From CBDBFG01 sp965204765 (GTDB lineage: Bacteria; Pseudomonadota; Alphaproteobacteria; Caedimonadales; UBA9215), in contig CBDBFG010000004.1 in NCBI GenBank assembly GCA_965204765.1, positions 186,001-250,000 on the forward strand: a DNA stretch of 64,000 nucleotides, in the 5' to 3' direction. Positions 1 to 8,661 of this stretch are shown here, one piece after another (position 1 is the stretch's first letter; every line of letters begins with the position of its first letter). The position numbers and the translations under genes were made by a program. A model generated the notes under the pieces. It searched no databases. It was not told the DNA's origin and saw nothing but the letters and a program-made list of their open reading frames with translations.

Positions 1-754
1 CACTAATTGCGCTGGAATTAGCGGCTGTAACTGTGCCATCTTTGATAAAAACAGGTTTTAGATTAGGTATTCTATCTAACTTAATTTTAACTAACAATTC
101 GTCATATTGTATAACTAATTCATCCTTTGCCTGTTTTATCCTTAACGGTATCATTTCCTGTTTAAAAAACCCGCTTTCCCTAGCTGTACAGGCTTTTTGC
201 ATAGATTTTATTGCAAAATCATCTTGTTGTTGCCTTGTAAAATTATATTTTTTCACTGTGTTTTCAGCAAAAACACCCATTAATGTTCCATTACTAAAAG
301 AATCCTGTAAACCATCATAAAGCATATGATCCACCAACTGATGATGTCCCATTCTTAGGCCAGATCTGGCTCCAATACTAACATAAGGAGCGTTACTCAT
401 ACTTTCCATACCACCAGCCACGATTACATTCGCACTACCAGCTTTTATCGCATCACAACCAAACATAATAGTTTTAAGTGCAGAACCACACACTTTATTT
501 ACAGTAGTACAATCAACAGTATTCGCAAGCCCTGCTTTAATAGCAGCTTGTCTTGCCGGAGCCTGTCCTAGTCCTGCTGATAGCACACAACCCATTATTA
601 CCGCATCAATATCTTTTTTATCAATACCAGTAGAATTAATAATTGCCTTTATTGATTCAGCACCAAGATCTGTGGCGGATAAACCTTTCAATAACCCTTG
701 AAACGCACCCAATGGCGTTCTATTCGCACTAACAATTACTACCGGATCAGACAT
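1..754 (-). CDS. Acetyl-CoA acetyltransferase (thiolase), C-terminus off the window
   Basis: Thiolase family enzyme that condenses two acetyl-CoA to acetoacetyl-CoA, or runs the reverse cleavage. Reading the minus strand from 754 gives MSDPVVIVSANRTPLGAF, the standard thiolase opening. Residues around 86-94 read NKVCGSALK and place the nucleophilic cysteine at residue 89, the family position. GGMESMSNAPY, the substrate-loop region, follows. The frame stays open to base 1, so about 140 C-terminal residues, including the second catalytic Cys and His, lie outside the window. ATG is also possible at 760 and 766, but the one at 754 has an AGGA ribosome site 5 bases upstream. With no phb or fatty-acid genes in view, acetoacetyl-CoA synthesis versus beta-oxidation cannot be decided. 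Confidence 0.93.
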   Translation of the reverse strand, partial: MSDPVVIVSANRTPLGAFQGLLKGLSATDLGAESIKAIINSTGIDKKDIDAVIMGCVLSAGLGQAPARQAAIKAGLANTVDCTTVNKVCGSALKTIMFGCDAIKAGSANVIVAGGMESMSNAPYVSIGARSGLRMGHHQLVDHMLYDGLQDSFSNGTLMGVFAENTVKKYNFTRQQQDDFAIKSMQKACTARESGFFKQEMIPLRIKQAKDELVIQYDELLVKIKLDRIPNLKPVFIKDGTVTAANSSAIS

Positions 755-871
755 TTTCATCCTCATACCAAAACATACCAAATGATTGTAACATTTTTTC
801 TACAAAATAACACTGATCGTATTTGTTTATTGTTAATTTAGCAAATAAACAGCTGTCCACATATTTGTGTG

Positions 872-940
872 CTATAATAATATAAAAGTAGATAACCCCA
901 GAAACAGAGCATAGCCCAACACATCCGTGGTAGTAGTTAA
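872..940 (-). pseudogene. Out-of-frame last helix of MgtE
   Basis: Reading the minus strand one base out of the mgtE frame gives TTTTDVLGYALFLGLSTFILL and then TAG at 872-874. This is the usual MgtE ending: a polar TTT-D-LG segment and then a hydrophobic helix. Restoring one base at the junction near 937-942 would give a protein of about 460 aa, a normal length for the family. No canonical slippery heptamer was seen at the junction, so programmed frameshifting is not supported. Confidence 0.8.
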
Positions 941-2253
941 ATAGGGCCCGCTCCTATTGCTGGATCAAGACCAAGATTATCAATTATAATAGGCAACAGA
1001 GTTCCAGCAACTCCAGCCCAAAGCATGTTTAATAACAACGATATAGACAAGATCAATCCAAGAGTATATTCCCCTAGCCATAAAGAAGATATCACCCCAA
1101 TTACTAAAGCAAAAAATATTCCCACTATAAATGCGATCTGTAGTTCTTTTTTTACAGCTCGCCAAGTATCGGCTGATAAAAGGCTATTAGTGGCCAAAGC
1201 CCTTATTACAACTGTTGACACTTGCATGCCGGCATTCCCTCCCATCGCGGCATTAATAGTCATAAGAAAAGACAGCGAAGCAATCTTTTGAATAGAATCA
1301 GTAAACTGCGCAATAACATACGAAGCAAGTAAAGCATTAACCAATGTGATTAATAGCCACCTGATACGCCAATAGGCTGTGTTCAATACCGGCGCAGAAA
1401 AATCAGACTCTTTATGTACATTGCTTAAATGTAGAATATCCTCTTCTGCTTCTTGATCTATCACTTCAACGATATCATCAACTGTAATCATGCCAATAAT
1501 TTTATTATTTTTATTTATAACAGGCGTAGAAACCAACCCATAACGTTTGAAAGAGTGACAGATTTCTTCTTGATTGCTTGTGACATCCCATGCATGAATA
1601 TCAGTTTGCATAATAGTTGTTATTTTTGTTTGTGGTGTATGACGTAATAACTGATTAACTGGTACTTTGCCTATTGGCTGTTTTTTAACATTAACTATAA
1701 AAATATCATAAAATAAAGATGGTAAATGCTTACTATTTTTTATTAAATTTACCGCATCTCGCACACAGCTAGAATCATCTATATAAACGATTTCATTTTG
1801 CATCAACCTGCCGGCGCTTTTCTCTGGATAAGATAACGCATCATTAAAATATTTCTGTTGTTTTAATGATAGCTTGCTTATGATTTTTTGTTGTAACTTG
1901 TAATCTATTTCTTCCAGAAATCCTGTGGCATCATCACTATCCAAAAGTTGCACATATTTTGCTATCTGATTTACGCCAAAAAATTTTATGATCTCTTTTT
2001 TACGATAATAATCAACGTCTATTATGGTTTCGGGCGCAAATATTTGTTTTATTGATTGCATAAAAGGAACTATATATTGCGCATTTAACAAATTAATTAA
2101 ACTTGCAACATCGGCACTATGTAACTTGGCTACTATTTTCGTTACATCTTCTGTTTTATAATGAATAATTAATTGTTCGACTTTATCCCTTAGTTCTGCT
2201 GATACCCCGAATATTTTTGCGTTTTTATTATCGACGTACGTATCGTTATTCAT
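937..2253 (-). CDS. mgtE: Magnesium transporter MgtE, frameshifted near the 3' end
   Basis: Inner-membrane Mg2+ channel/transporter. An N-terminal MgtE_N helical domain (about 35-140) is followed by a CBS pair (about 145-270) and a membrane domain from about 290. The membrane part carries GGNAGMQ, the conserved ion-pore motif. The ORF is 438 aa and stops right after GAGPI, where homologues continue into a last transmembrane helix. That helix is present in the next frame (872-940). The start ATG overlaps the malic-enzyme stop (ATGA), so the two are translationally coupled. Either the gene has lost its last helix by a one-base deletion or the base is a sequence error; a helix-less product would probably be impaired. 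Confidence 0.9.
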   Translation of the reverse strand: MNNDTYVDNKNAKIFGVSAELRDKVEQLIIHYKTEDVTKIVAKLHSADVASLINLLNAQYIVPFMQSIKQIFAPETIIDVDYYRKKEIIKFFGVNQIAKYVQLLDSDDATGFLEEIDYKLQQKIISKLSLKQQKYFNDALSYPEKSAGRLMQNEIVYIDDSSCVRDAVNLIKNSKHLPSLFYDIFIVNVKKQPIGKVPVNQLLRHTPQTKITTIMQTDIHAWDVTSNQEEICHSFKRYGLVSTPVINKNNKIIGMITVDDIVEVIDQEAEEDILHLSNVHKESDFSAPVLNTAYWRIRWLLITLVNALLASYVIAQFTDSIQKIASLSFLMTINAAMGGNAGMQVSTVVIRALATNSLLSADTWRAVKKELQIAFIVGIFFALVIGVISSLWLGEYTLGLILSISLLLNMLWAGVAGTLLPIIIDNLGLDPAIGAGPI

Positions 2254-4454
2254 TGTATTTCTCCTTTTTTATACAACGCATCAACCGCTGCAAAAGCAGA
2301 CATATTTACTATTCCTCTTACTGTTGTCATGTCTGAAAGAACATGAACAGAATCTTTTAATCCTAATAGTATGGGACCTATATGTTGTGATTCTGCACAA
2401 TTCTTAAGCAATCCAATAGCGATATTAGCTGATTCCACATTAGGCGCAATCAATACATTGGCATCACTTTTTAAAGAACTATTAGGATAACAAGCAGACC
2501 GCAACCGCTCATCAAAAGCAATGTCTATTGAAATAGGCCCTGCTACACTAATCTTTGGAAACATTGCGCGTAATTTTGCCAAGACAAACTCTATATCAAC
2601 TTTATTGCTACCAGCATTATCAACACAACCAACAGCTGACAACAGAGCCATGTTAGGAATAATTTCAAAATACCGCATGATAGTAATTAACAGCGAAGAG
2701 GTCGCCATCATTTTATTTTCATCTAACTTAGCATTAACATACCCGTCAGCTATAAACTTCACCCCTTTCGGTGTATTCAGCACACTTGCAGAAGTCAAAA
2801 CATTATACTCTGCATCATGTGCTATAAATTCCCTTACTTCCCTGACATTATCACCATAGTTTCCATCTGGGCCACATATGATGCTATCTACCGTTTTGTC
2901 TTGTAATAATTTTACAGCAAGAGAAAAAGGAGTGTAAGATTGCATATCATAACTAGATGTATCTACTAACATAAAGTCTTTATTTAATTTCATGCGTAAT
3001 TTTAACTTTTGTAACATTGACAGGATAATATCCTTGTTCCCTAACAGAAAGGGAGTTCCTAGACCATCGTCTGCTACTGTTTGTGCTGCTCGTAATACTT
3101 TATCATTTTCACCATTAACATAAATAATGTTCTGTTTGTTATGCCTGGCTTTATAAAAAATAGGCCGCATCGCAACACTTGATTTATACACGTATTTCTC
3201 TAATTCATGCTTATATTGTACAAAATCTTTTACCGGTTTTGTTGCAACACCAGAATCCATAGCAGCTTTAGCAACAGCTGGTGCCAAATGCATTATGAGC
3301 CTTGGGTCAAACGGTTTAGGAATAAGATAATTTTTGCCAAAGTGTAATTCTTCCGTACAATATGCATTGCTTACTACATCAGAAATCTCTATTTTGGCTA
3401 ACTCAGCAATAGCATAAACACATGCCTTTTTCATTGCAGAATTAATTGTAGTTGCCCCAACATCAAGAGCACCTCGAAAAATAAAAGGGAAACACAACAC
3501 ATTATTTATTTGGTTGGGATAATCAGATCTACCTGTACCAATAATTACATCGGGCCTTATTTCCTTGGCCAATACAGGATCTATTTCAGGATACGGATTA
3601 GATAAAGCCATTATTATAGGTCTTTTTGCCATACTAAGTAACATTTCAGGAGTCAACACATTACCAATAGAGACCCCTAAAAAGATATCGGCACCTTTTA
3701 CTACTTCTGCTAAATTCTTATAAGGCAAGTCTGTTGCATATCGCTGTTTATATTTATTGATGTCTTTTCTATTAACGCTAACAACCCCCTTAGAGTCACA
3801 GATTATAATATTCTGTCTCGACATTCCAAGAGACATTAACAACTCTAGGCTGGCAATAGCCGCAGATCCCGCTCCTGAAACAACAAGCCTCACCTCAGAT
3901 ATTTTTTTCTCAACAAGCTCAAGGGCATTGATAATAGCAGCACAAACAATAATAGCCGTACCATGTTGATCATCATGAAACACCGGTATAGTCAGCTTTT
4001 CTTTAAGATATTTTTCCACAAAAAAACAATCAGGAGCTTTGATATCTTCTAAATTAATTGCTCCAAATGTAGGCGCTAAACTAGCAATGGTTTCCGCCAA
4101 TAATTTTGGATCTTTTTGATCTATTTCAATATCAATTGCATCTATACCAGCAAATTTATTGAACAACACGGCCTTGCCTTCCATAACTGGTTTAGATGCC
4201 AATGGACCGATATTGCCAAGGCCTAACACCGCAGTTCCATTAGAAATAACTGCTACTGTATTAGATCTATTTGTATAATCATTAACTGCCAGGCTATTCT
4301 TTTCTATTTCTTTACAAGGTGCTGCCACTCCAGGAGAATATGCCAGAGACAAATCTACTTGATTGCTAAGCACTTTTGTTGGAGCGATCTTTATTTTTCC
4401 CGGACGATTCATGTTATGATATTCTAGCGCACGTTTATAAAAGCTATCATCCAC
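2250..4454 (-). CDS. maeB: NADP-dependent malic enzyme with phosphotransacetylase-like C-terminal domain
   Basis: Oxidative decarboxylation of malate to pyruvate, giving NADPH. A malic N-terminal domain (about 1-160, SLAYSPGVAAPC) leads to the NAD-binding domain (VVSGAGSAAIA) and then a PTA-like domain from about 430 to the end (HIGPILLG, MTTVRGIVNMSAFAAVDA). This is the long MaeB architecture, in which the PTA domain is regulatory rather than catalytic. An ORF is open up to 4490, but GTG at 4454 has GGAG seven bases upstream (complement of 4462-4465) and gives the family-typical start VDDSFYKRALEYH, 734 aa. It overlaps mgtE by ATGA. Confidence 0.95.
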   Translation of the reverse strand: MDDSFYKRALEYHNMNRPGKIKIAPTKVLSNQVDLSLAYSPGVAAPCKEIEKNSLAVNDYTNRSNTVAVISNGTAVLGLGNIGPLASKPVMEGKAVLFNKFAGIDAIDIEIDQKDPKLLAETIASLAPTFGAINLEDIKAPDCFFVEKYLKEKLTIPVFHDDQHGTAIIVCAAIINALELVEKKISEVRLVVSGAGSAAIASLELLMSLGMSRQNIIICDSKGVVSVNRKDINKYKQRYATDLPYKNLAEVVKGADIFLGVSIGNVLTPEMLLSMAKRPIIMALSNPYPEIDPVLAKEIRPDVIIGTGRSDYPNQINNVLCFPFIFRGALDVGATTINSAMKKACVYAIAELAKIEISDVVSNAYCTEELHFGKNYLIPKPFDPRLIMHLAPAVAKAAMDSGVATKPVKDFVQYKHELEKYVYKSSVAMRPIFYKARHNKQNIIYVNGENDKVLRAAQTVADDGLGTPFLLGNKDIILSMLQKLKLRMKLNKDFMLVDTSSYDMQSYTPFSLAVKLLQDKTVDSIICGPDGNYGDNVREVREFIAHDAEYNVLTSASVLNTPKGVKFIADGYVNAKLDENKMMATSSLLITIMRYFEIIPNMALLSAVGCVDNAGSNKVDIEFVLAKLRAMFPKISVAGPISIDIAFDERLRSACYPNSSLKSDANVLIAPNVESANIAIGLLKNCAESQHIGPILLGLKDSVHVLSDMTTVRGIVNMSAFAAVDALYKKGEIQ

Positions 4455-4810
4455 GGCTAATCTCCAATTTTTTATTACAATTAAAAACAAAACACCAAGT
4501 CACTATACTGTATAGGTATACCACAGCATTTTATTTATTTAGCTTGAATTAATAAGAATTTTCAATCATCACAAACAAAAAAATGAATAACATCGCCACT
4601 TTTAGCACAGAAAAATTAATATAAGCTTAATTGGAGAAAAAATTTCCCTTGAACGGTCTAAATTAATCATTTAGTAGTTAAATCAACAAATTATTACGTA
4701 AGTATTTGCACAGATATAAGAATGCTATTATTCCTTTAGATGACGATAAACTAGATTATAAATAACTCGCACAACTATTCAGTTACAATGAGGTTAATAA
4801 GTAATATTTG
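4455..4810. other. Intergenic gap between popZ and maeB
   Basis: About 350 very AT-rich bases hold no convincing ORF, RNA gene or strong terminator. The maeB promoter should lie here on the minus strand. On the plus strand C exceeds G (hand count about 47 to 34), the skew expected left of the proposed origin. Confidence 0.5.
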
Positions 4811-5404
4811 TCACTTACTATCAGATTGTTGTTTCAGAATTTTTTCAATTTGCTCTGTCACAATCCATTTAACCAAAGAAGGTAAATTAGCATCCAACCA
4901 TTCCTTTAACATTGGACGTAGCATTTCTTTCATTAATCTGTCCAATGTATATTGTCCGGCATTTTTAACCTCAAAAGTATGATCAACATTCTGCATTTTA
5001 CTTTCCATGGCCTTTTTCGCAACTTCTGTTAACTCAGTTAAAGAGGTGTTGGTGTCTTCTTTAGCTTGGCTAGACAAAATTCCTTCAGCTAATTTGCTGA
5101 ACTCATTTACATCTTCATCTAATGGATTAGTAAGCTTCAAACTATTTTTATTATTCTCTAAATTATCATCTTTACTTGTCATCGCACCACCCCGTTGATC
5201 AGAACAAACATTTTCTTCCATGTCTTTGGTTAATAATAACGTTGTACTATTACCATTATTACTCTCTTGATAAACAGAGGCGCCAACAAAGTTGGAATTA
5301 GACTCATTACCCTGTACCAAATTAGTTTTTATTACATCCCTAATAGATATTATAGCTTCAGCAACTTTATCCTGAGATTTTTCGTTTGACGCTGTCTGAG
5401 TCAT
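4811..5404 (-). CDS. popZ: PopZ-like polar organising protein (DUF2497)
   Basis: PopZ forms a polar matrix that anchors the chromosome origin region and cell-cycle proteins in Caulobacter and relatives. The 197-aa product is low-complexity, polar and acidic for about 140 residues. It ends in the conserved helical block with LDRLMKEMLRPMLKEWLDA and then NLPSLVKWIVTEQIEKI, the DUF2497 signature that drives PopZ oligomerisation. Its ATG overlaps the tolC stop (ATGA), the tolC-popZ order common in alphaproteobacteria. It lies about 1.5 kb from the proposed origin, which suits a pole-origin tethering role. The long middle part is not recognisable by similarity, as usual for the family. Confidence 0.85.
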   Translation of the reverse strand: MTQTASNEKSQDKVAEAIISIRDVIKTNLVQGNESNSNFVGASVYQESNNGNSTTLLLTKDMEENVCSDQRGGAMTSKDDNLENNKNSLKLTNPLDEDVNEFSKLAEGILSSQAKEDTNTSLTELTEVAKKAMESKMQNVDHTFEVKNAGQYTLDRLMKEMLRPMLKEWLDANLPSLVKWIVTEQIEKILKQQSDSK

Positions 5405-6837
5405 GCTGCTTCTTTCTGTGATATAGACCGTTGTAAATTTCCAGTTCCAAAAAATTTATTTGAAACACCTGTAATGTATTCATTTATCTTATAGCGCTCG
5501 GCAGGAAGTTTTAAATTATCTGGTAACAACCCGCCATAAACAGACAATAATTGATAAAACCTCATTACATAATCTACCCGGCCTTTTATTTGATTTATCT
5601 TTGCATTTACCAATTTTTGTTCTGCTTCTAAAAACAGAGTTAAAGGAATTTCACCAACCAAATATTCCTGCTTTTTTCCTTCTAAAGTAATTTTAGCTGC
5701 TTTTACCTGGCGCCCCACCTGAGTAACATAATTCATTGCTGCTTTCCATAAATACCAAGAAGAAGTAGAAGACTCTAAAACTTCTAATCTAGCCTTGCGA
5801 TGTTCACTTATTGCTCTGTATTGCTCTTGCTGAGATCTGCGCAGACCAGACCACTCTTTGCCACCTTGAAATATCGGCACATTAACTTTTAATGAAACCG
5901 TGGTATTGTTTCCAAAGGCCGTTGTTCCTGGTTTTAATCTTTCGTTCACATAACGCTCTGCCTGAAGCTCCATATCCATGGAGGGAAGAAACGCTCCCCT
6001 TTCTATGCTTACAAAAGATTTTGCCGCTTGCATCTTATAAGCAGCTGCTTGTATTGCAGGAGAATTGCGCAAAACCAATTCTTTCACTTCTGTTATTTTT
6101 TTTGGCATTTGATCTCTTTTTAACAAACAATAAGGCGCTATCATTACATCCTTATGTGGTGATTTTTCACCTACTATTCTTTCATATTTAGCTTGTGCGG
6201 ACAATACCTCTGCCTGAGAATTGATTTTGTTAGAAATAGCTCCAGCAAGATTTGCTCCCGCTTCTGCCAATTCTGTTTTGCTCTTCTCTCCCAACTCTAC
6301 TTGAGCCTTCACTTCCTCTAGATTTCTTTTGTGAAACTGCACACTTGTTTCACGCAATTTGAAAACTTCATATGCTTGCCACAAGTTGGCGTAAGCATCT
6401 ATACTATCTAAAATAGATTTTTGTTCTAGACCCACAAAACTCATCACCGCAGAATTTAATTCTTTCTTGGCTTTACTAACTGAATTTAAATGTTGAAAAC
6501 CCTTATATACATTTTGCACAACATTCACACCAAAAGCGCTTTGTTTGGTTTTACTTTTCTCTATCATTTTTACCCCAGAAGAGAACCCTTCACCCTTTTT
6601 AATGCTTTGTTGCCCATTAGCAAACACAGACACCGTAGGTAAAAATCCACTTTTAGCCAAGGGCACAGACTCAGATTGGGCAAATAACTCTCGCAAACCA
6701 CTCCTTATACTAGGGTGCTTCTTATACCCCGAACAAATAGCATTGACAAAAATATTGCCTCTTTTATCTTGTTGTTTTTCTTGCGCTTGTACAATTTGCA
6801 ACCCCAACATCAGCAAAACTACAGCAAACTTTCCCAT
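5401..6837 (-). CDS. tolC: TolC-family outer-membrane efflux channel
   Basis: Trimeric outer-membrane channel subunit for type I secretion and RND/ABC efflux. The 478-aa product has a signal peptide (hydrophobic about 4-16, cleavage near VQAQ). Two OEP repeats follow, rich in helices of the type SVSKAKKELNSAV and QAAAYKMQAAK, each with a strand segment such as VSVFANGQQSI. Both halves are present, so the protein looks complete. It is transcribed away from gltX across the candidate origin region and coupled to popZ downstream. Which transporter it serves is not visible here. Confidence 0.9.
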   Translation of the reverse strand: MGKFAVVLLMLGLQIVQAQEKQQDKRGNIFVNAICSGYKKHPSIRSGLRELFAQSESVPLAKSGFLPTVSVFANGQQSIKKGEGFSSGVKMIEKSKTKQSAFGVNVVQNVYKGFQHLNSVSKAKKELNSAVMSFVGLEQKSILDSIDAYANLWQAYEVFKLRETSVQFHKRNLEEVKAQVELGEKSKTELAEAGANLAGAISNKINSQAEVLSAQAKYERIVGEKSPHKDVMIAPYCLLKRDQMPKKITEVKELVLRNSPAIQAAAYKMQAAKSFVSIERGAFLPSMDMELQAERYVNERLKPGTTAFGNNTTVSLKVNVPIFQGGKEWSGLRRSQQEQYRAISEHRKARLEVLESSTSSWYLWKAAMNYVTQVGRQVKAAKITLEGKKQEYLVGEIPLTLFLEAEQKLVNAKINQIKGRVDYVMRFYQLLSVYGGLLPDNLKLPAERYKINEYITGVSNKFFGTGNLQRSISQKEAA

Positions 6838-7309
6838 ATCCTACCATCATATTTTATCATTCCCTGGCAGAGCGTTCCATAATACCCTGCAGGTAGATTA
6901 TAACCATTTTTCGTTCCTCGTGTACACAACTATTTACAAACCTTGTCACACCTATTAATTCAATAAAACATGCGGCAGGTATTAAGTTGCTCATAAGCTG
7001 TTGACAAGGCTGTTAATATCTAAGTAGTGGAGAACAATGATATAACTATCAACAAATTATCAACAATAGATCAACCTGTTAACATTCTGTGGATAACTCT
7101 GTAAAAAGTTTGCTCCATGAAGCTAATAAGGCAAAATGTTCACGAATAACTTTTTGCTCAACAGATTAACTAAAGATATAAGCTGTACAACAACAAAAAC
7201 AATCTAATAATTATTAATAATATTTTGTTGTTTGCGCTTAATTGATTTAAACATTTGATAGATAGTAAGTATTTATGTTAAAAAACGATACTTCATTGGA
7301 AAATATATT
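6838..7309. other. Non-coding divergent region, candidate chromosomal origin (oriC)
   Basis: A 472-bp AT-rich region between divergent tolC and gltX. It holds a perfect DnaA box (TGTGGATAA, 7088-7096, complement of TTATCCACA), a one-mismatch box TTATCAACA (7057-7065), and weaker ones at 7046-7054 (CTATCAACA) and 6999-7007 (TGTTGACAA), all within 100 bp. An almost pure AT stretch at about 7200-7225 could be the unwinding element. All genes to the left are on the minus strand, and the ribosomal and translation genes to the right are mostly on the plus strand. Origin function is inferred. A plain divergent promoter region is the alternative. Confidence 0.55.
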
Positions 7310-8650
7310 ATGAAATTACGTTTTGCCCCCAGCCCTACGGGGTTTTTACATGTTGGTAATGCCAGGACTATGTTGTTAAATTGGCTGTATGCGATAAAGA
7401 ATGATGCAGAATTTATTTTAAGATTTGATGATACAGATAATAATAAATGCAAAACTGAATTTTATGATCAGATAAAGCAAGATATGGCATGGCTAGGTCT
7501 TACTTATGATCAAGAAGTACAACAATCTCAAAGGGTTAGTTTGTATAAAGGGTCCATTGAACAATTACAGACAAAAGGTCGGCTCTATAGTTGCTATGAG
7601 ACGAAAGAAGAACTTAGATTCAAACGCAAACAACAACTTGCCGCAGGAAGGCCGCCTATCTATGACAGGGCGGGATTAAGGCTTAGCCCTGAGCAAAGAA
7701 ATAAATTAGAACAGGAAGGAAGAAAGCCACATTGGCGTTTTCAGCTGGAGCATAGCTTAGTTGAATGGCAAGATATGGCGCATGGAAAAATTCAGGTTGA
7801 TTGCAGTAATTTTAGTGATCCTATTTTATTACGAGAAAACGGTGATCCTGTTTTTACAATTTCCGGCATAGTTGATGACATTGAAATGGGAATCACTCAC
7901 GTTATAAGAGGGGATGATCATATCTCTAATACCGCTGTTCAGTTACAAATAGCAGAGGCTTTGGGTTGTGATGCGCAATCTTTCAGTTTTGCTCATATTC
8001 CATTACTGGTTGGGGACCAAGGCGAGAGTTTATCTAAAAGGATAGGAAGCCTGAGTTTAAGGGAGTTAAATCAGCAAGGCTTTGAGTCTATGGCTGTGGT
8101 GAACTATCTAAGTCAGCTTGGTAACCCTAATTCTGATGAAGTTTTTCATTCGCTGTGTGGGGTGGTAGAAAGCTTTGATATCAAGTCCTTTGGAAAGTCT
8201 TCGCCAAGGTTCAACTTCGCTGACTTGGCCAGGTATAATGCTAAGTTTTTGCAGCAAGCATCTTTCAATCAAATTCAGCCTAGGCTGGGAGAGGCGGGCA
8301 TTGATGGCTGTACAGAAGAATTGTGGATGGTTGTTCGTGGCAACATAAACAAAATTTCTGGTATCAATGGATATATGCAAATTTGTTGTGGTGATGTAGC
8401 TTCTTGTGTTGATGACTTAGAATACTTAACCCTGGCTCTTAAGAGCTTACCAGTAGAGCCTTGGGACGATACGACATGGGGCAAATGGACTGCTGAGGTA
8501 AAAAGAATTACCAACAGAAAAGGTAAAGAGCTGTTTTTCCCTTTGAGGATGGTATTGACCGGTATGGATCATGGTCCAGAAATGAGCAAATTGTTGCCCC
8601 TTATCGGGTATGATAAGGCTTATCAACGTTTGTCTAATTGCAGTTTGTAA
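7310..8650 (+). CDS. gltX: Glutamate--tRNA ligase
   Basis: Class I aminoacyl-tRNA synthetase that charges tRNA-Glu (and tRNA-Gln in lineages lacking GlnRS). The HIGH-type motif is HVGN at residues 14-17 (FAPSPTGFLHVGNART) and the KMSKS equivalent is LSKR at 241-244. The length of 446 aa is on the short side of the family. Alphaproteobacteria often carry two GltX proteins, so this may be one of two specialised copies; that cannot be judged from this window. It heads a plus-strand run with cysS and trmJ starting at the candidate origin. Confidence 0.95.
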   Translation: MKLRFAPSPTGFLHVGNARTMLLNWLYAIKNDAEFILRFDDTDNNKCKTEFYDQIKQDMAWLGLTYDQEVQQSQRVSLYKGSIEQLQTKGRLYSCYETKEELRFKRKQQLAAGRPPIYDRAGLRLSPEQRNKLEQEGRKPHWRFQLEHSLVEWQDMAHGKIQVDCSNFSDPILLRENGDPVFTISGIVDDIEMGITHVIRGDDHISNTAVQLQIAEALGCDAQSFSFAHIPLLVGDQGESLSKRIGSLSLRELNQQGFESMAVVNYLSQLGNPNSDEVFHSLCGVVESFDIKSFGKSSPRFNFADLARYNAKFLQQASFNQIQPRLGEAGIDGCTEELWMVVRGNINKISGINGYMQICCGDVASCVDDLEYLTLALKSLPVEPWDDTTWGKWTAEVKRITNRKGKELFFPLRMVLTGMDHGPEMSKLLPLIGYDKAYQRLSNCSL

Positions 8651-8661
8651 AAGATCGGGAT

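Noticed and set aside
33..320. Plus-strand ORF at the left edge
   Set aside because: It is the shadow of the thiolase on the minus strand, whose motifs (catalytic Cys89, GGMES) are convincing.
937..942. Programmed -1 frameshift in mgtE
   Set aside because: No X-XXY-YYZ slippery heptamer or obvious downstream structure at the junction.
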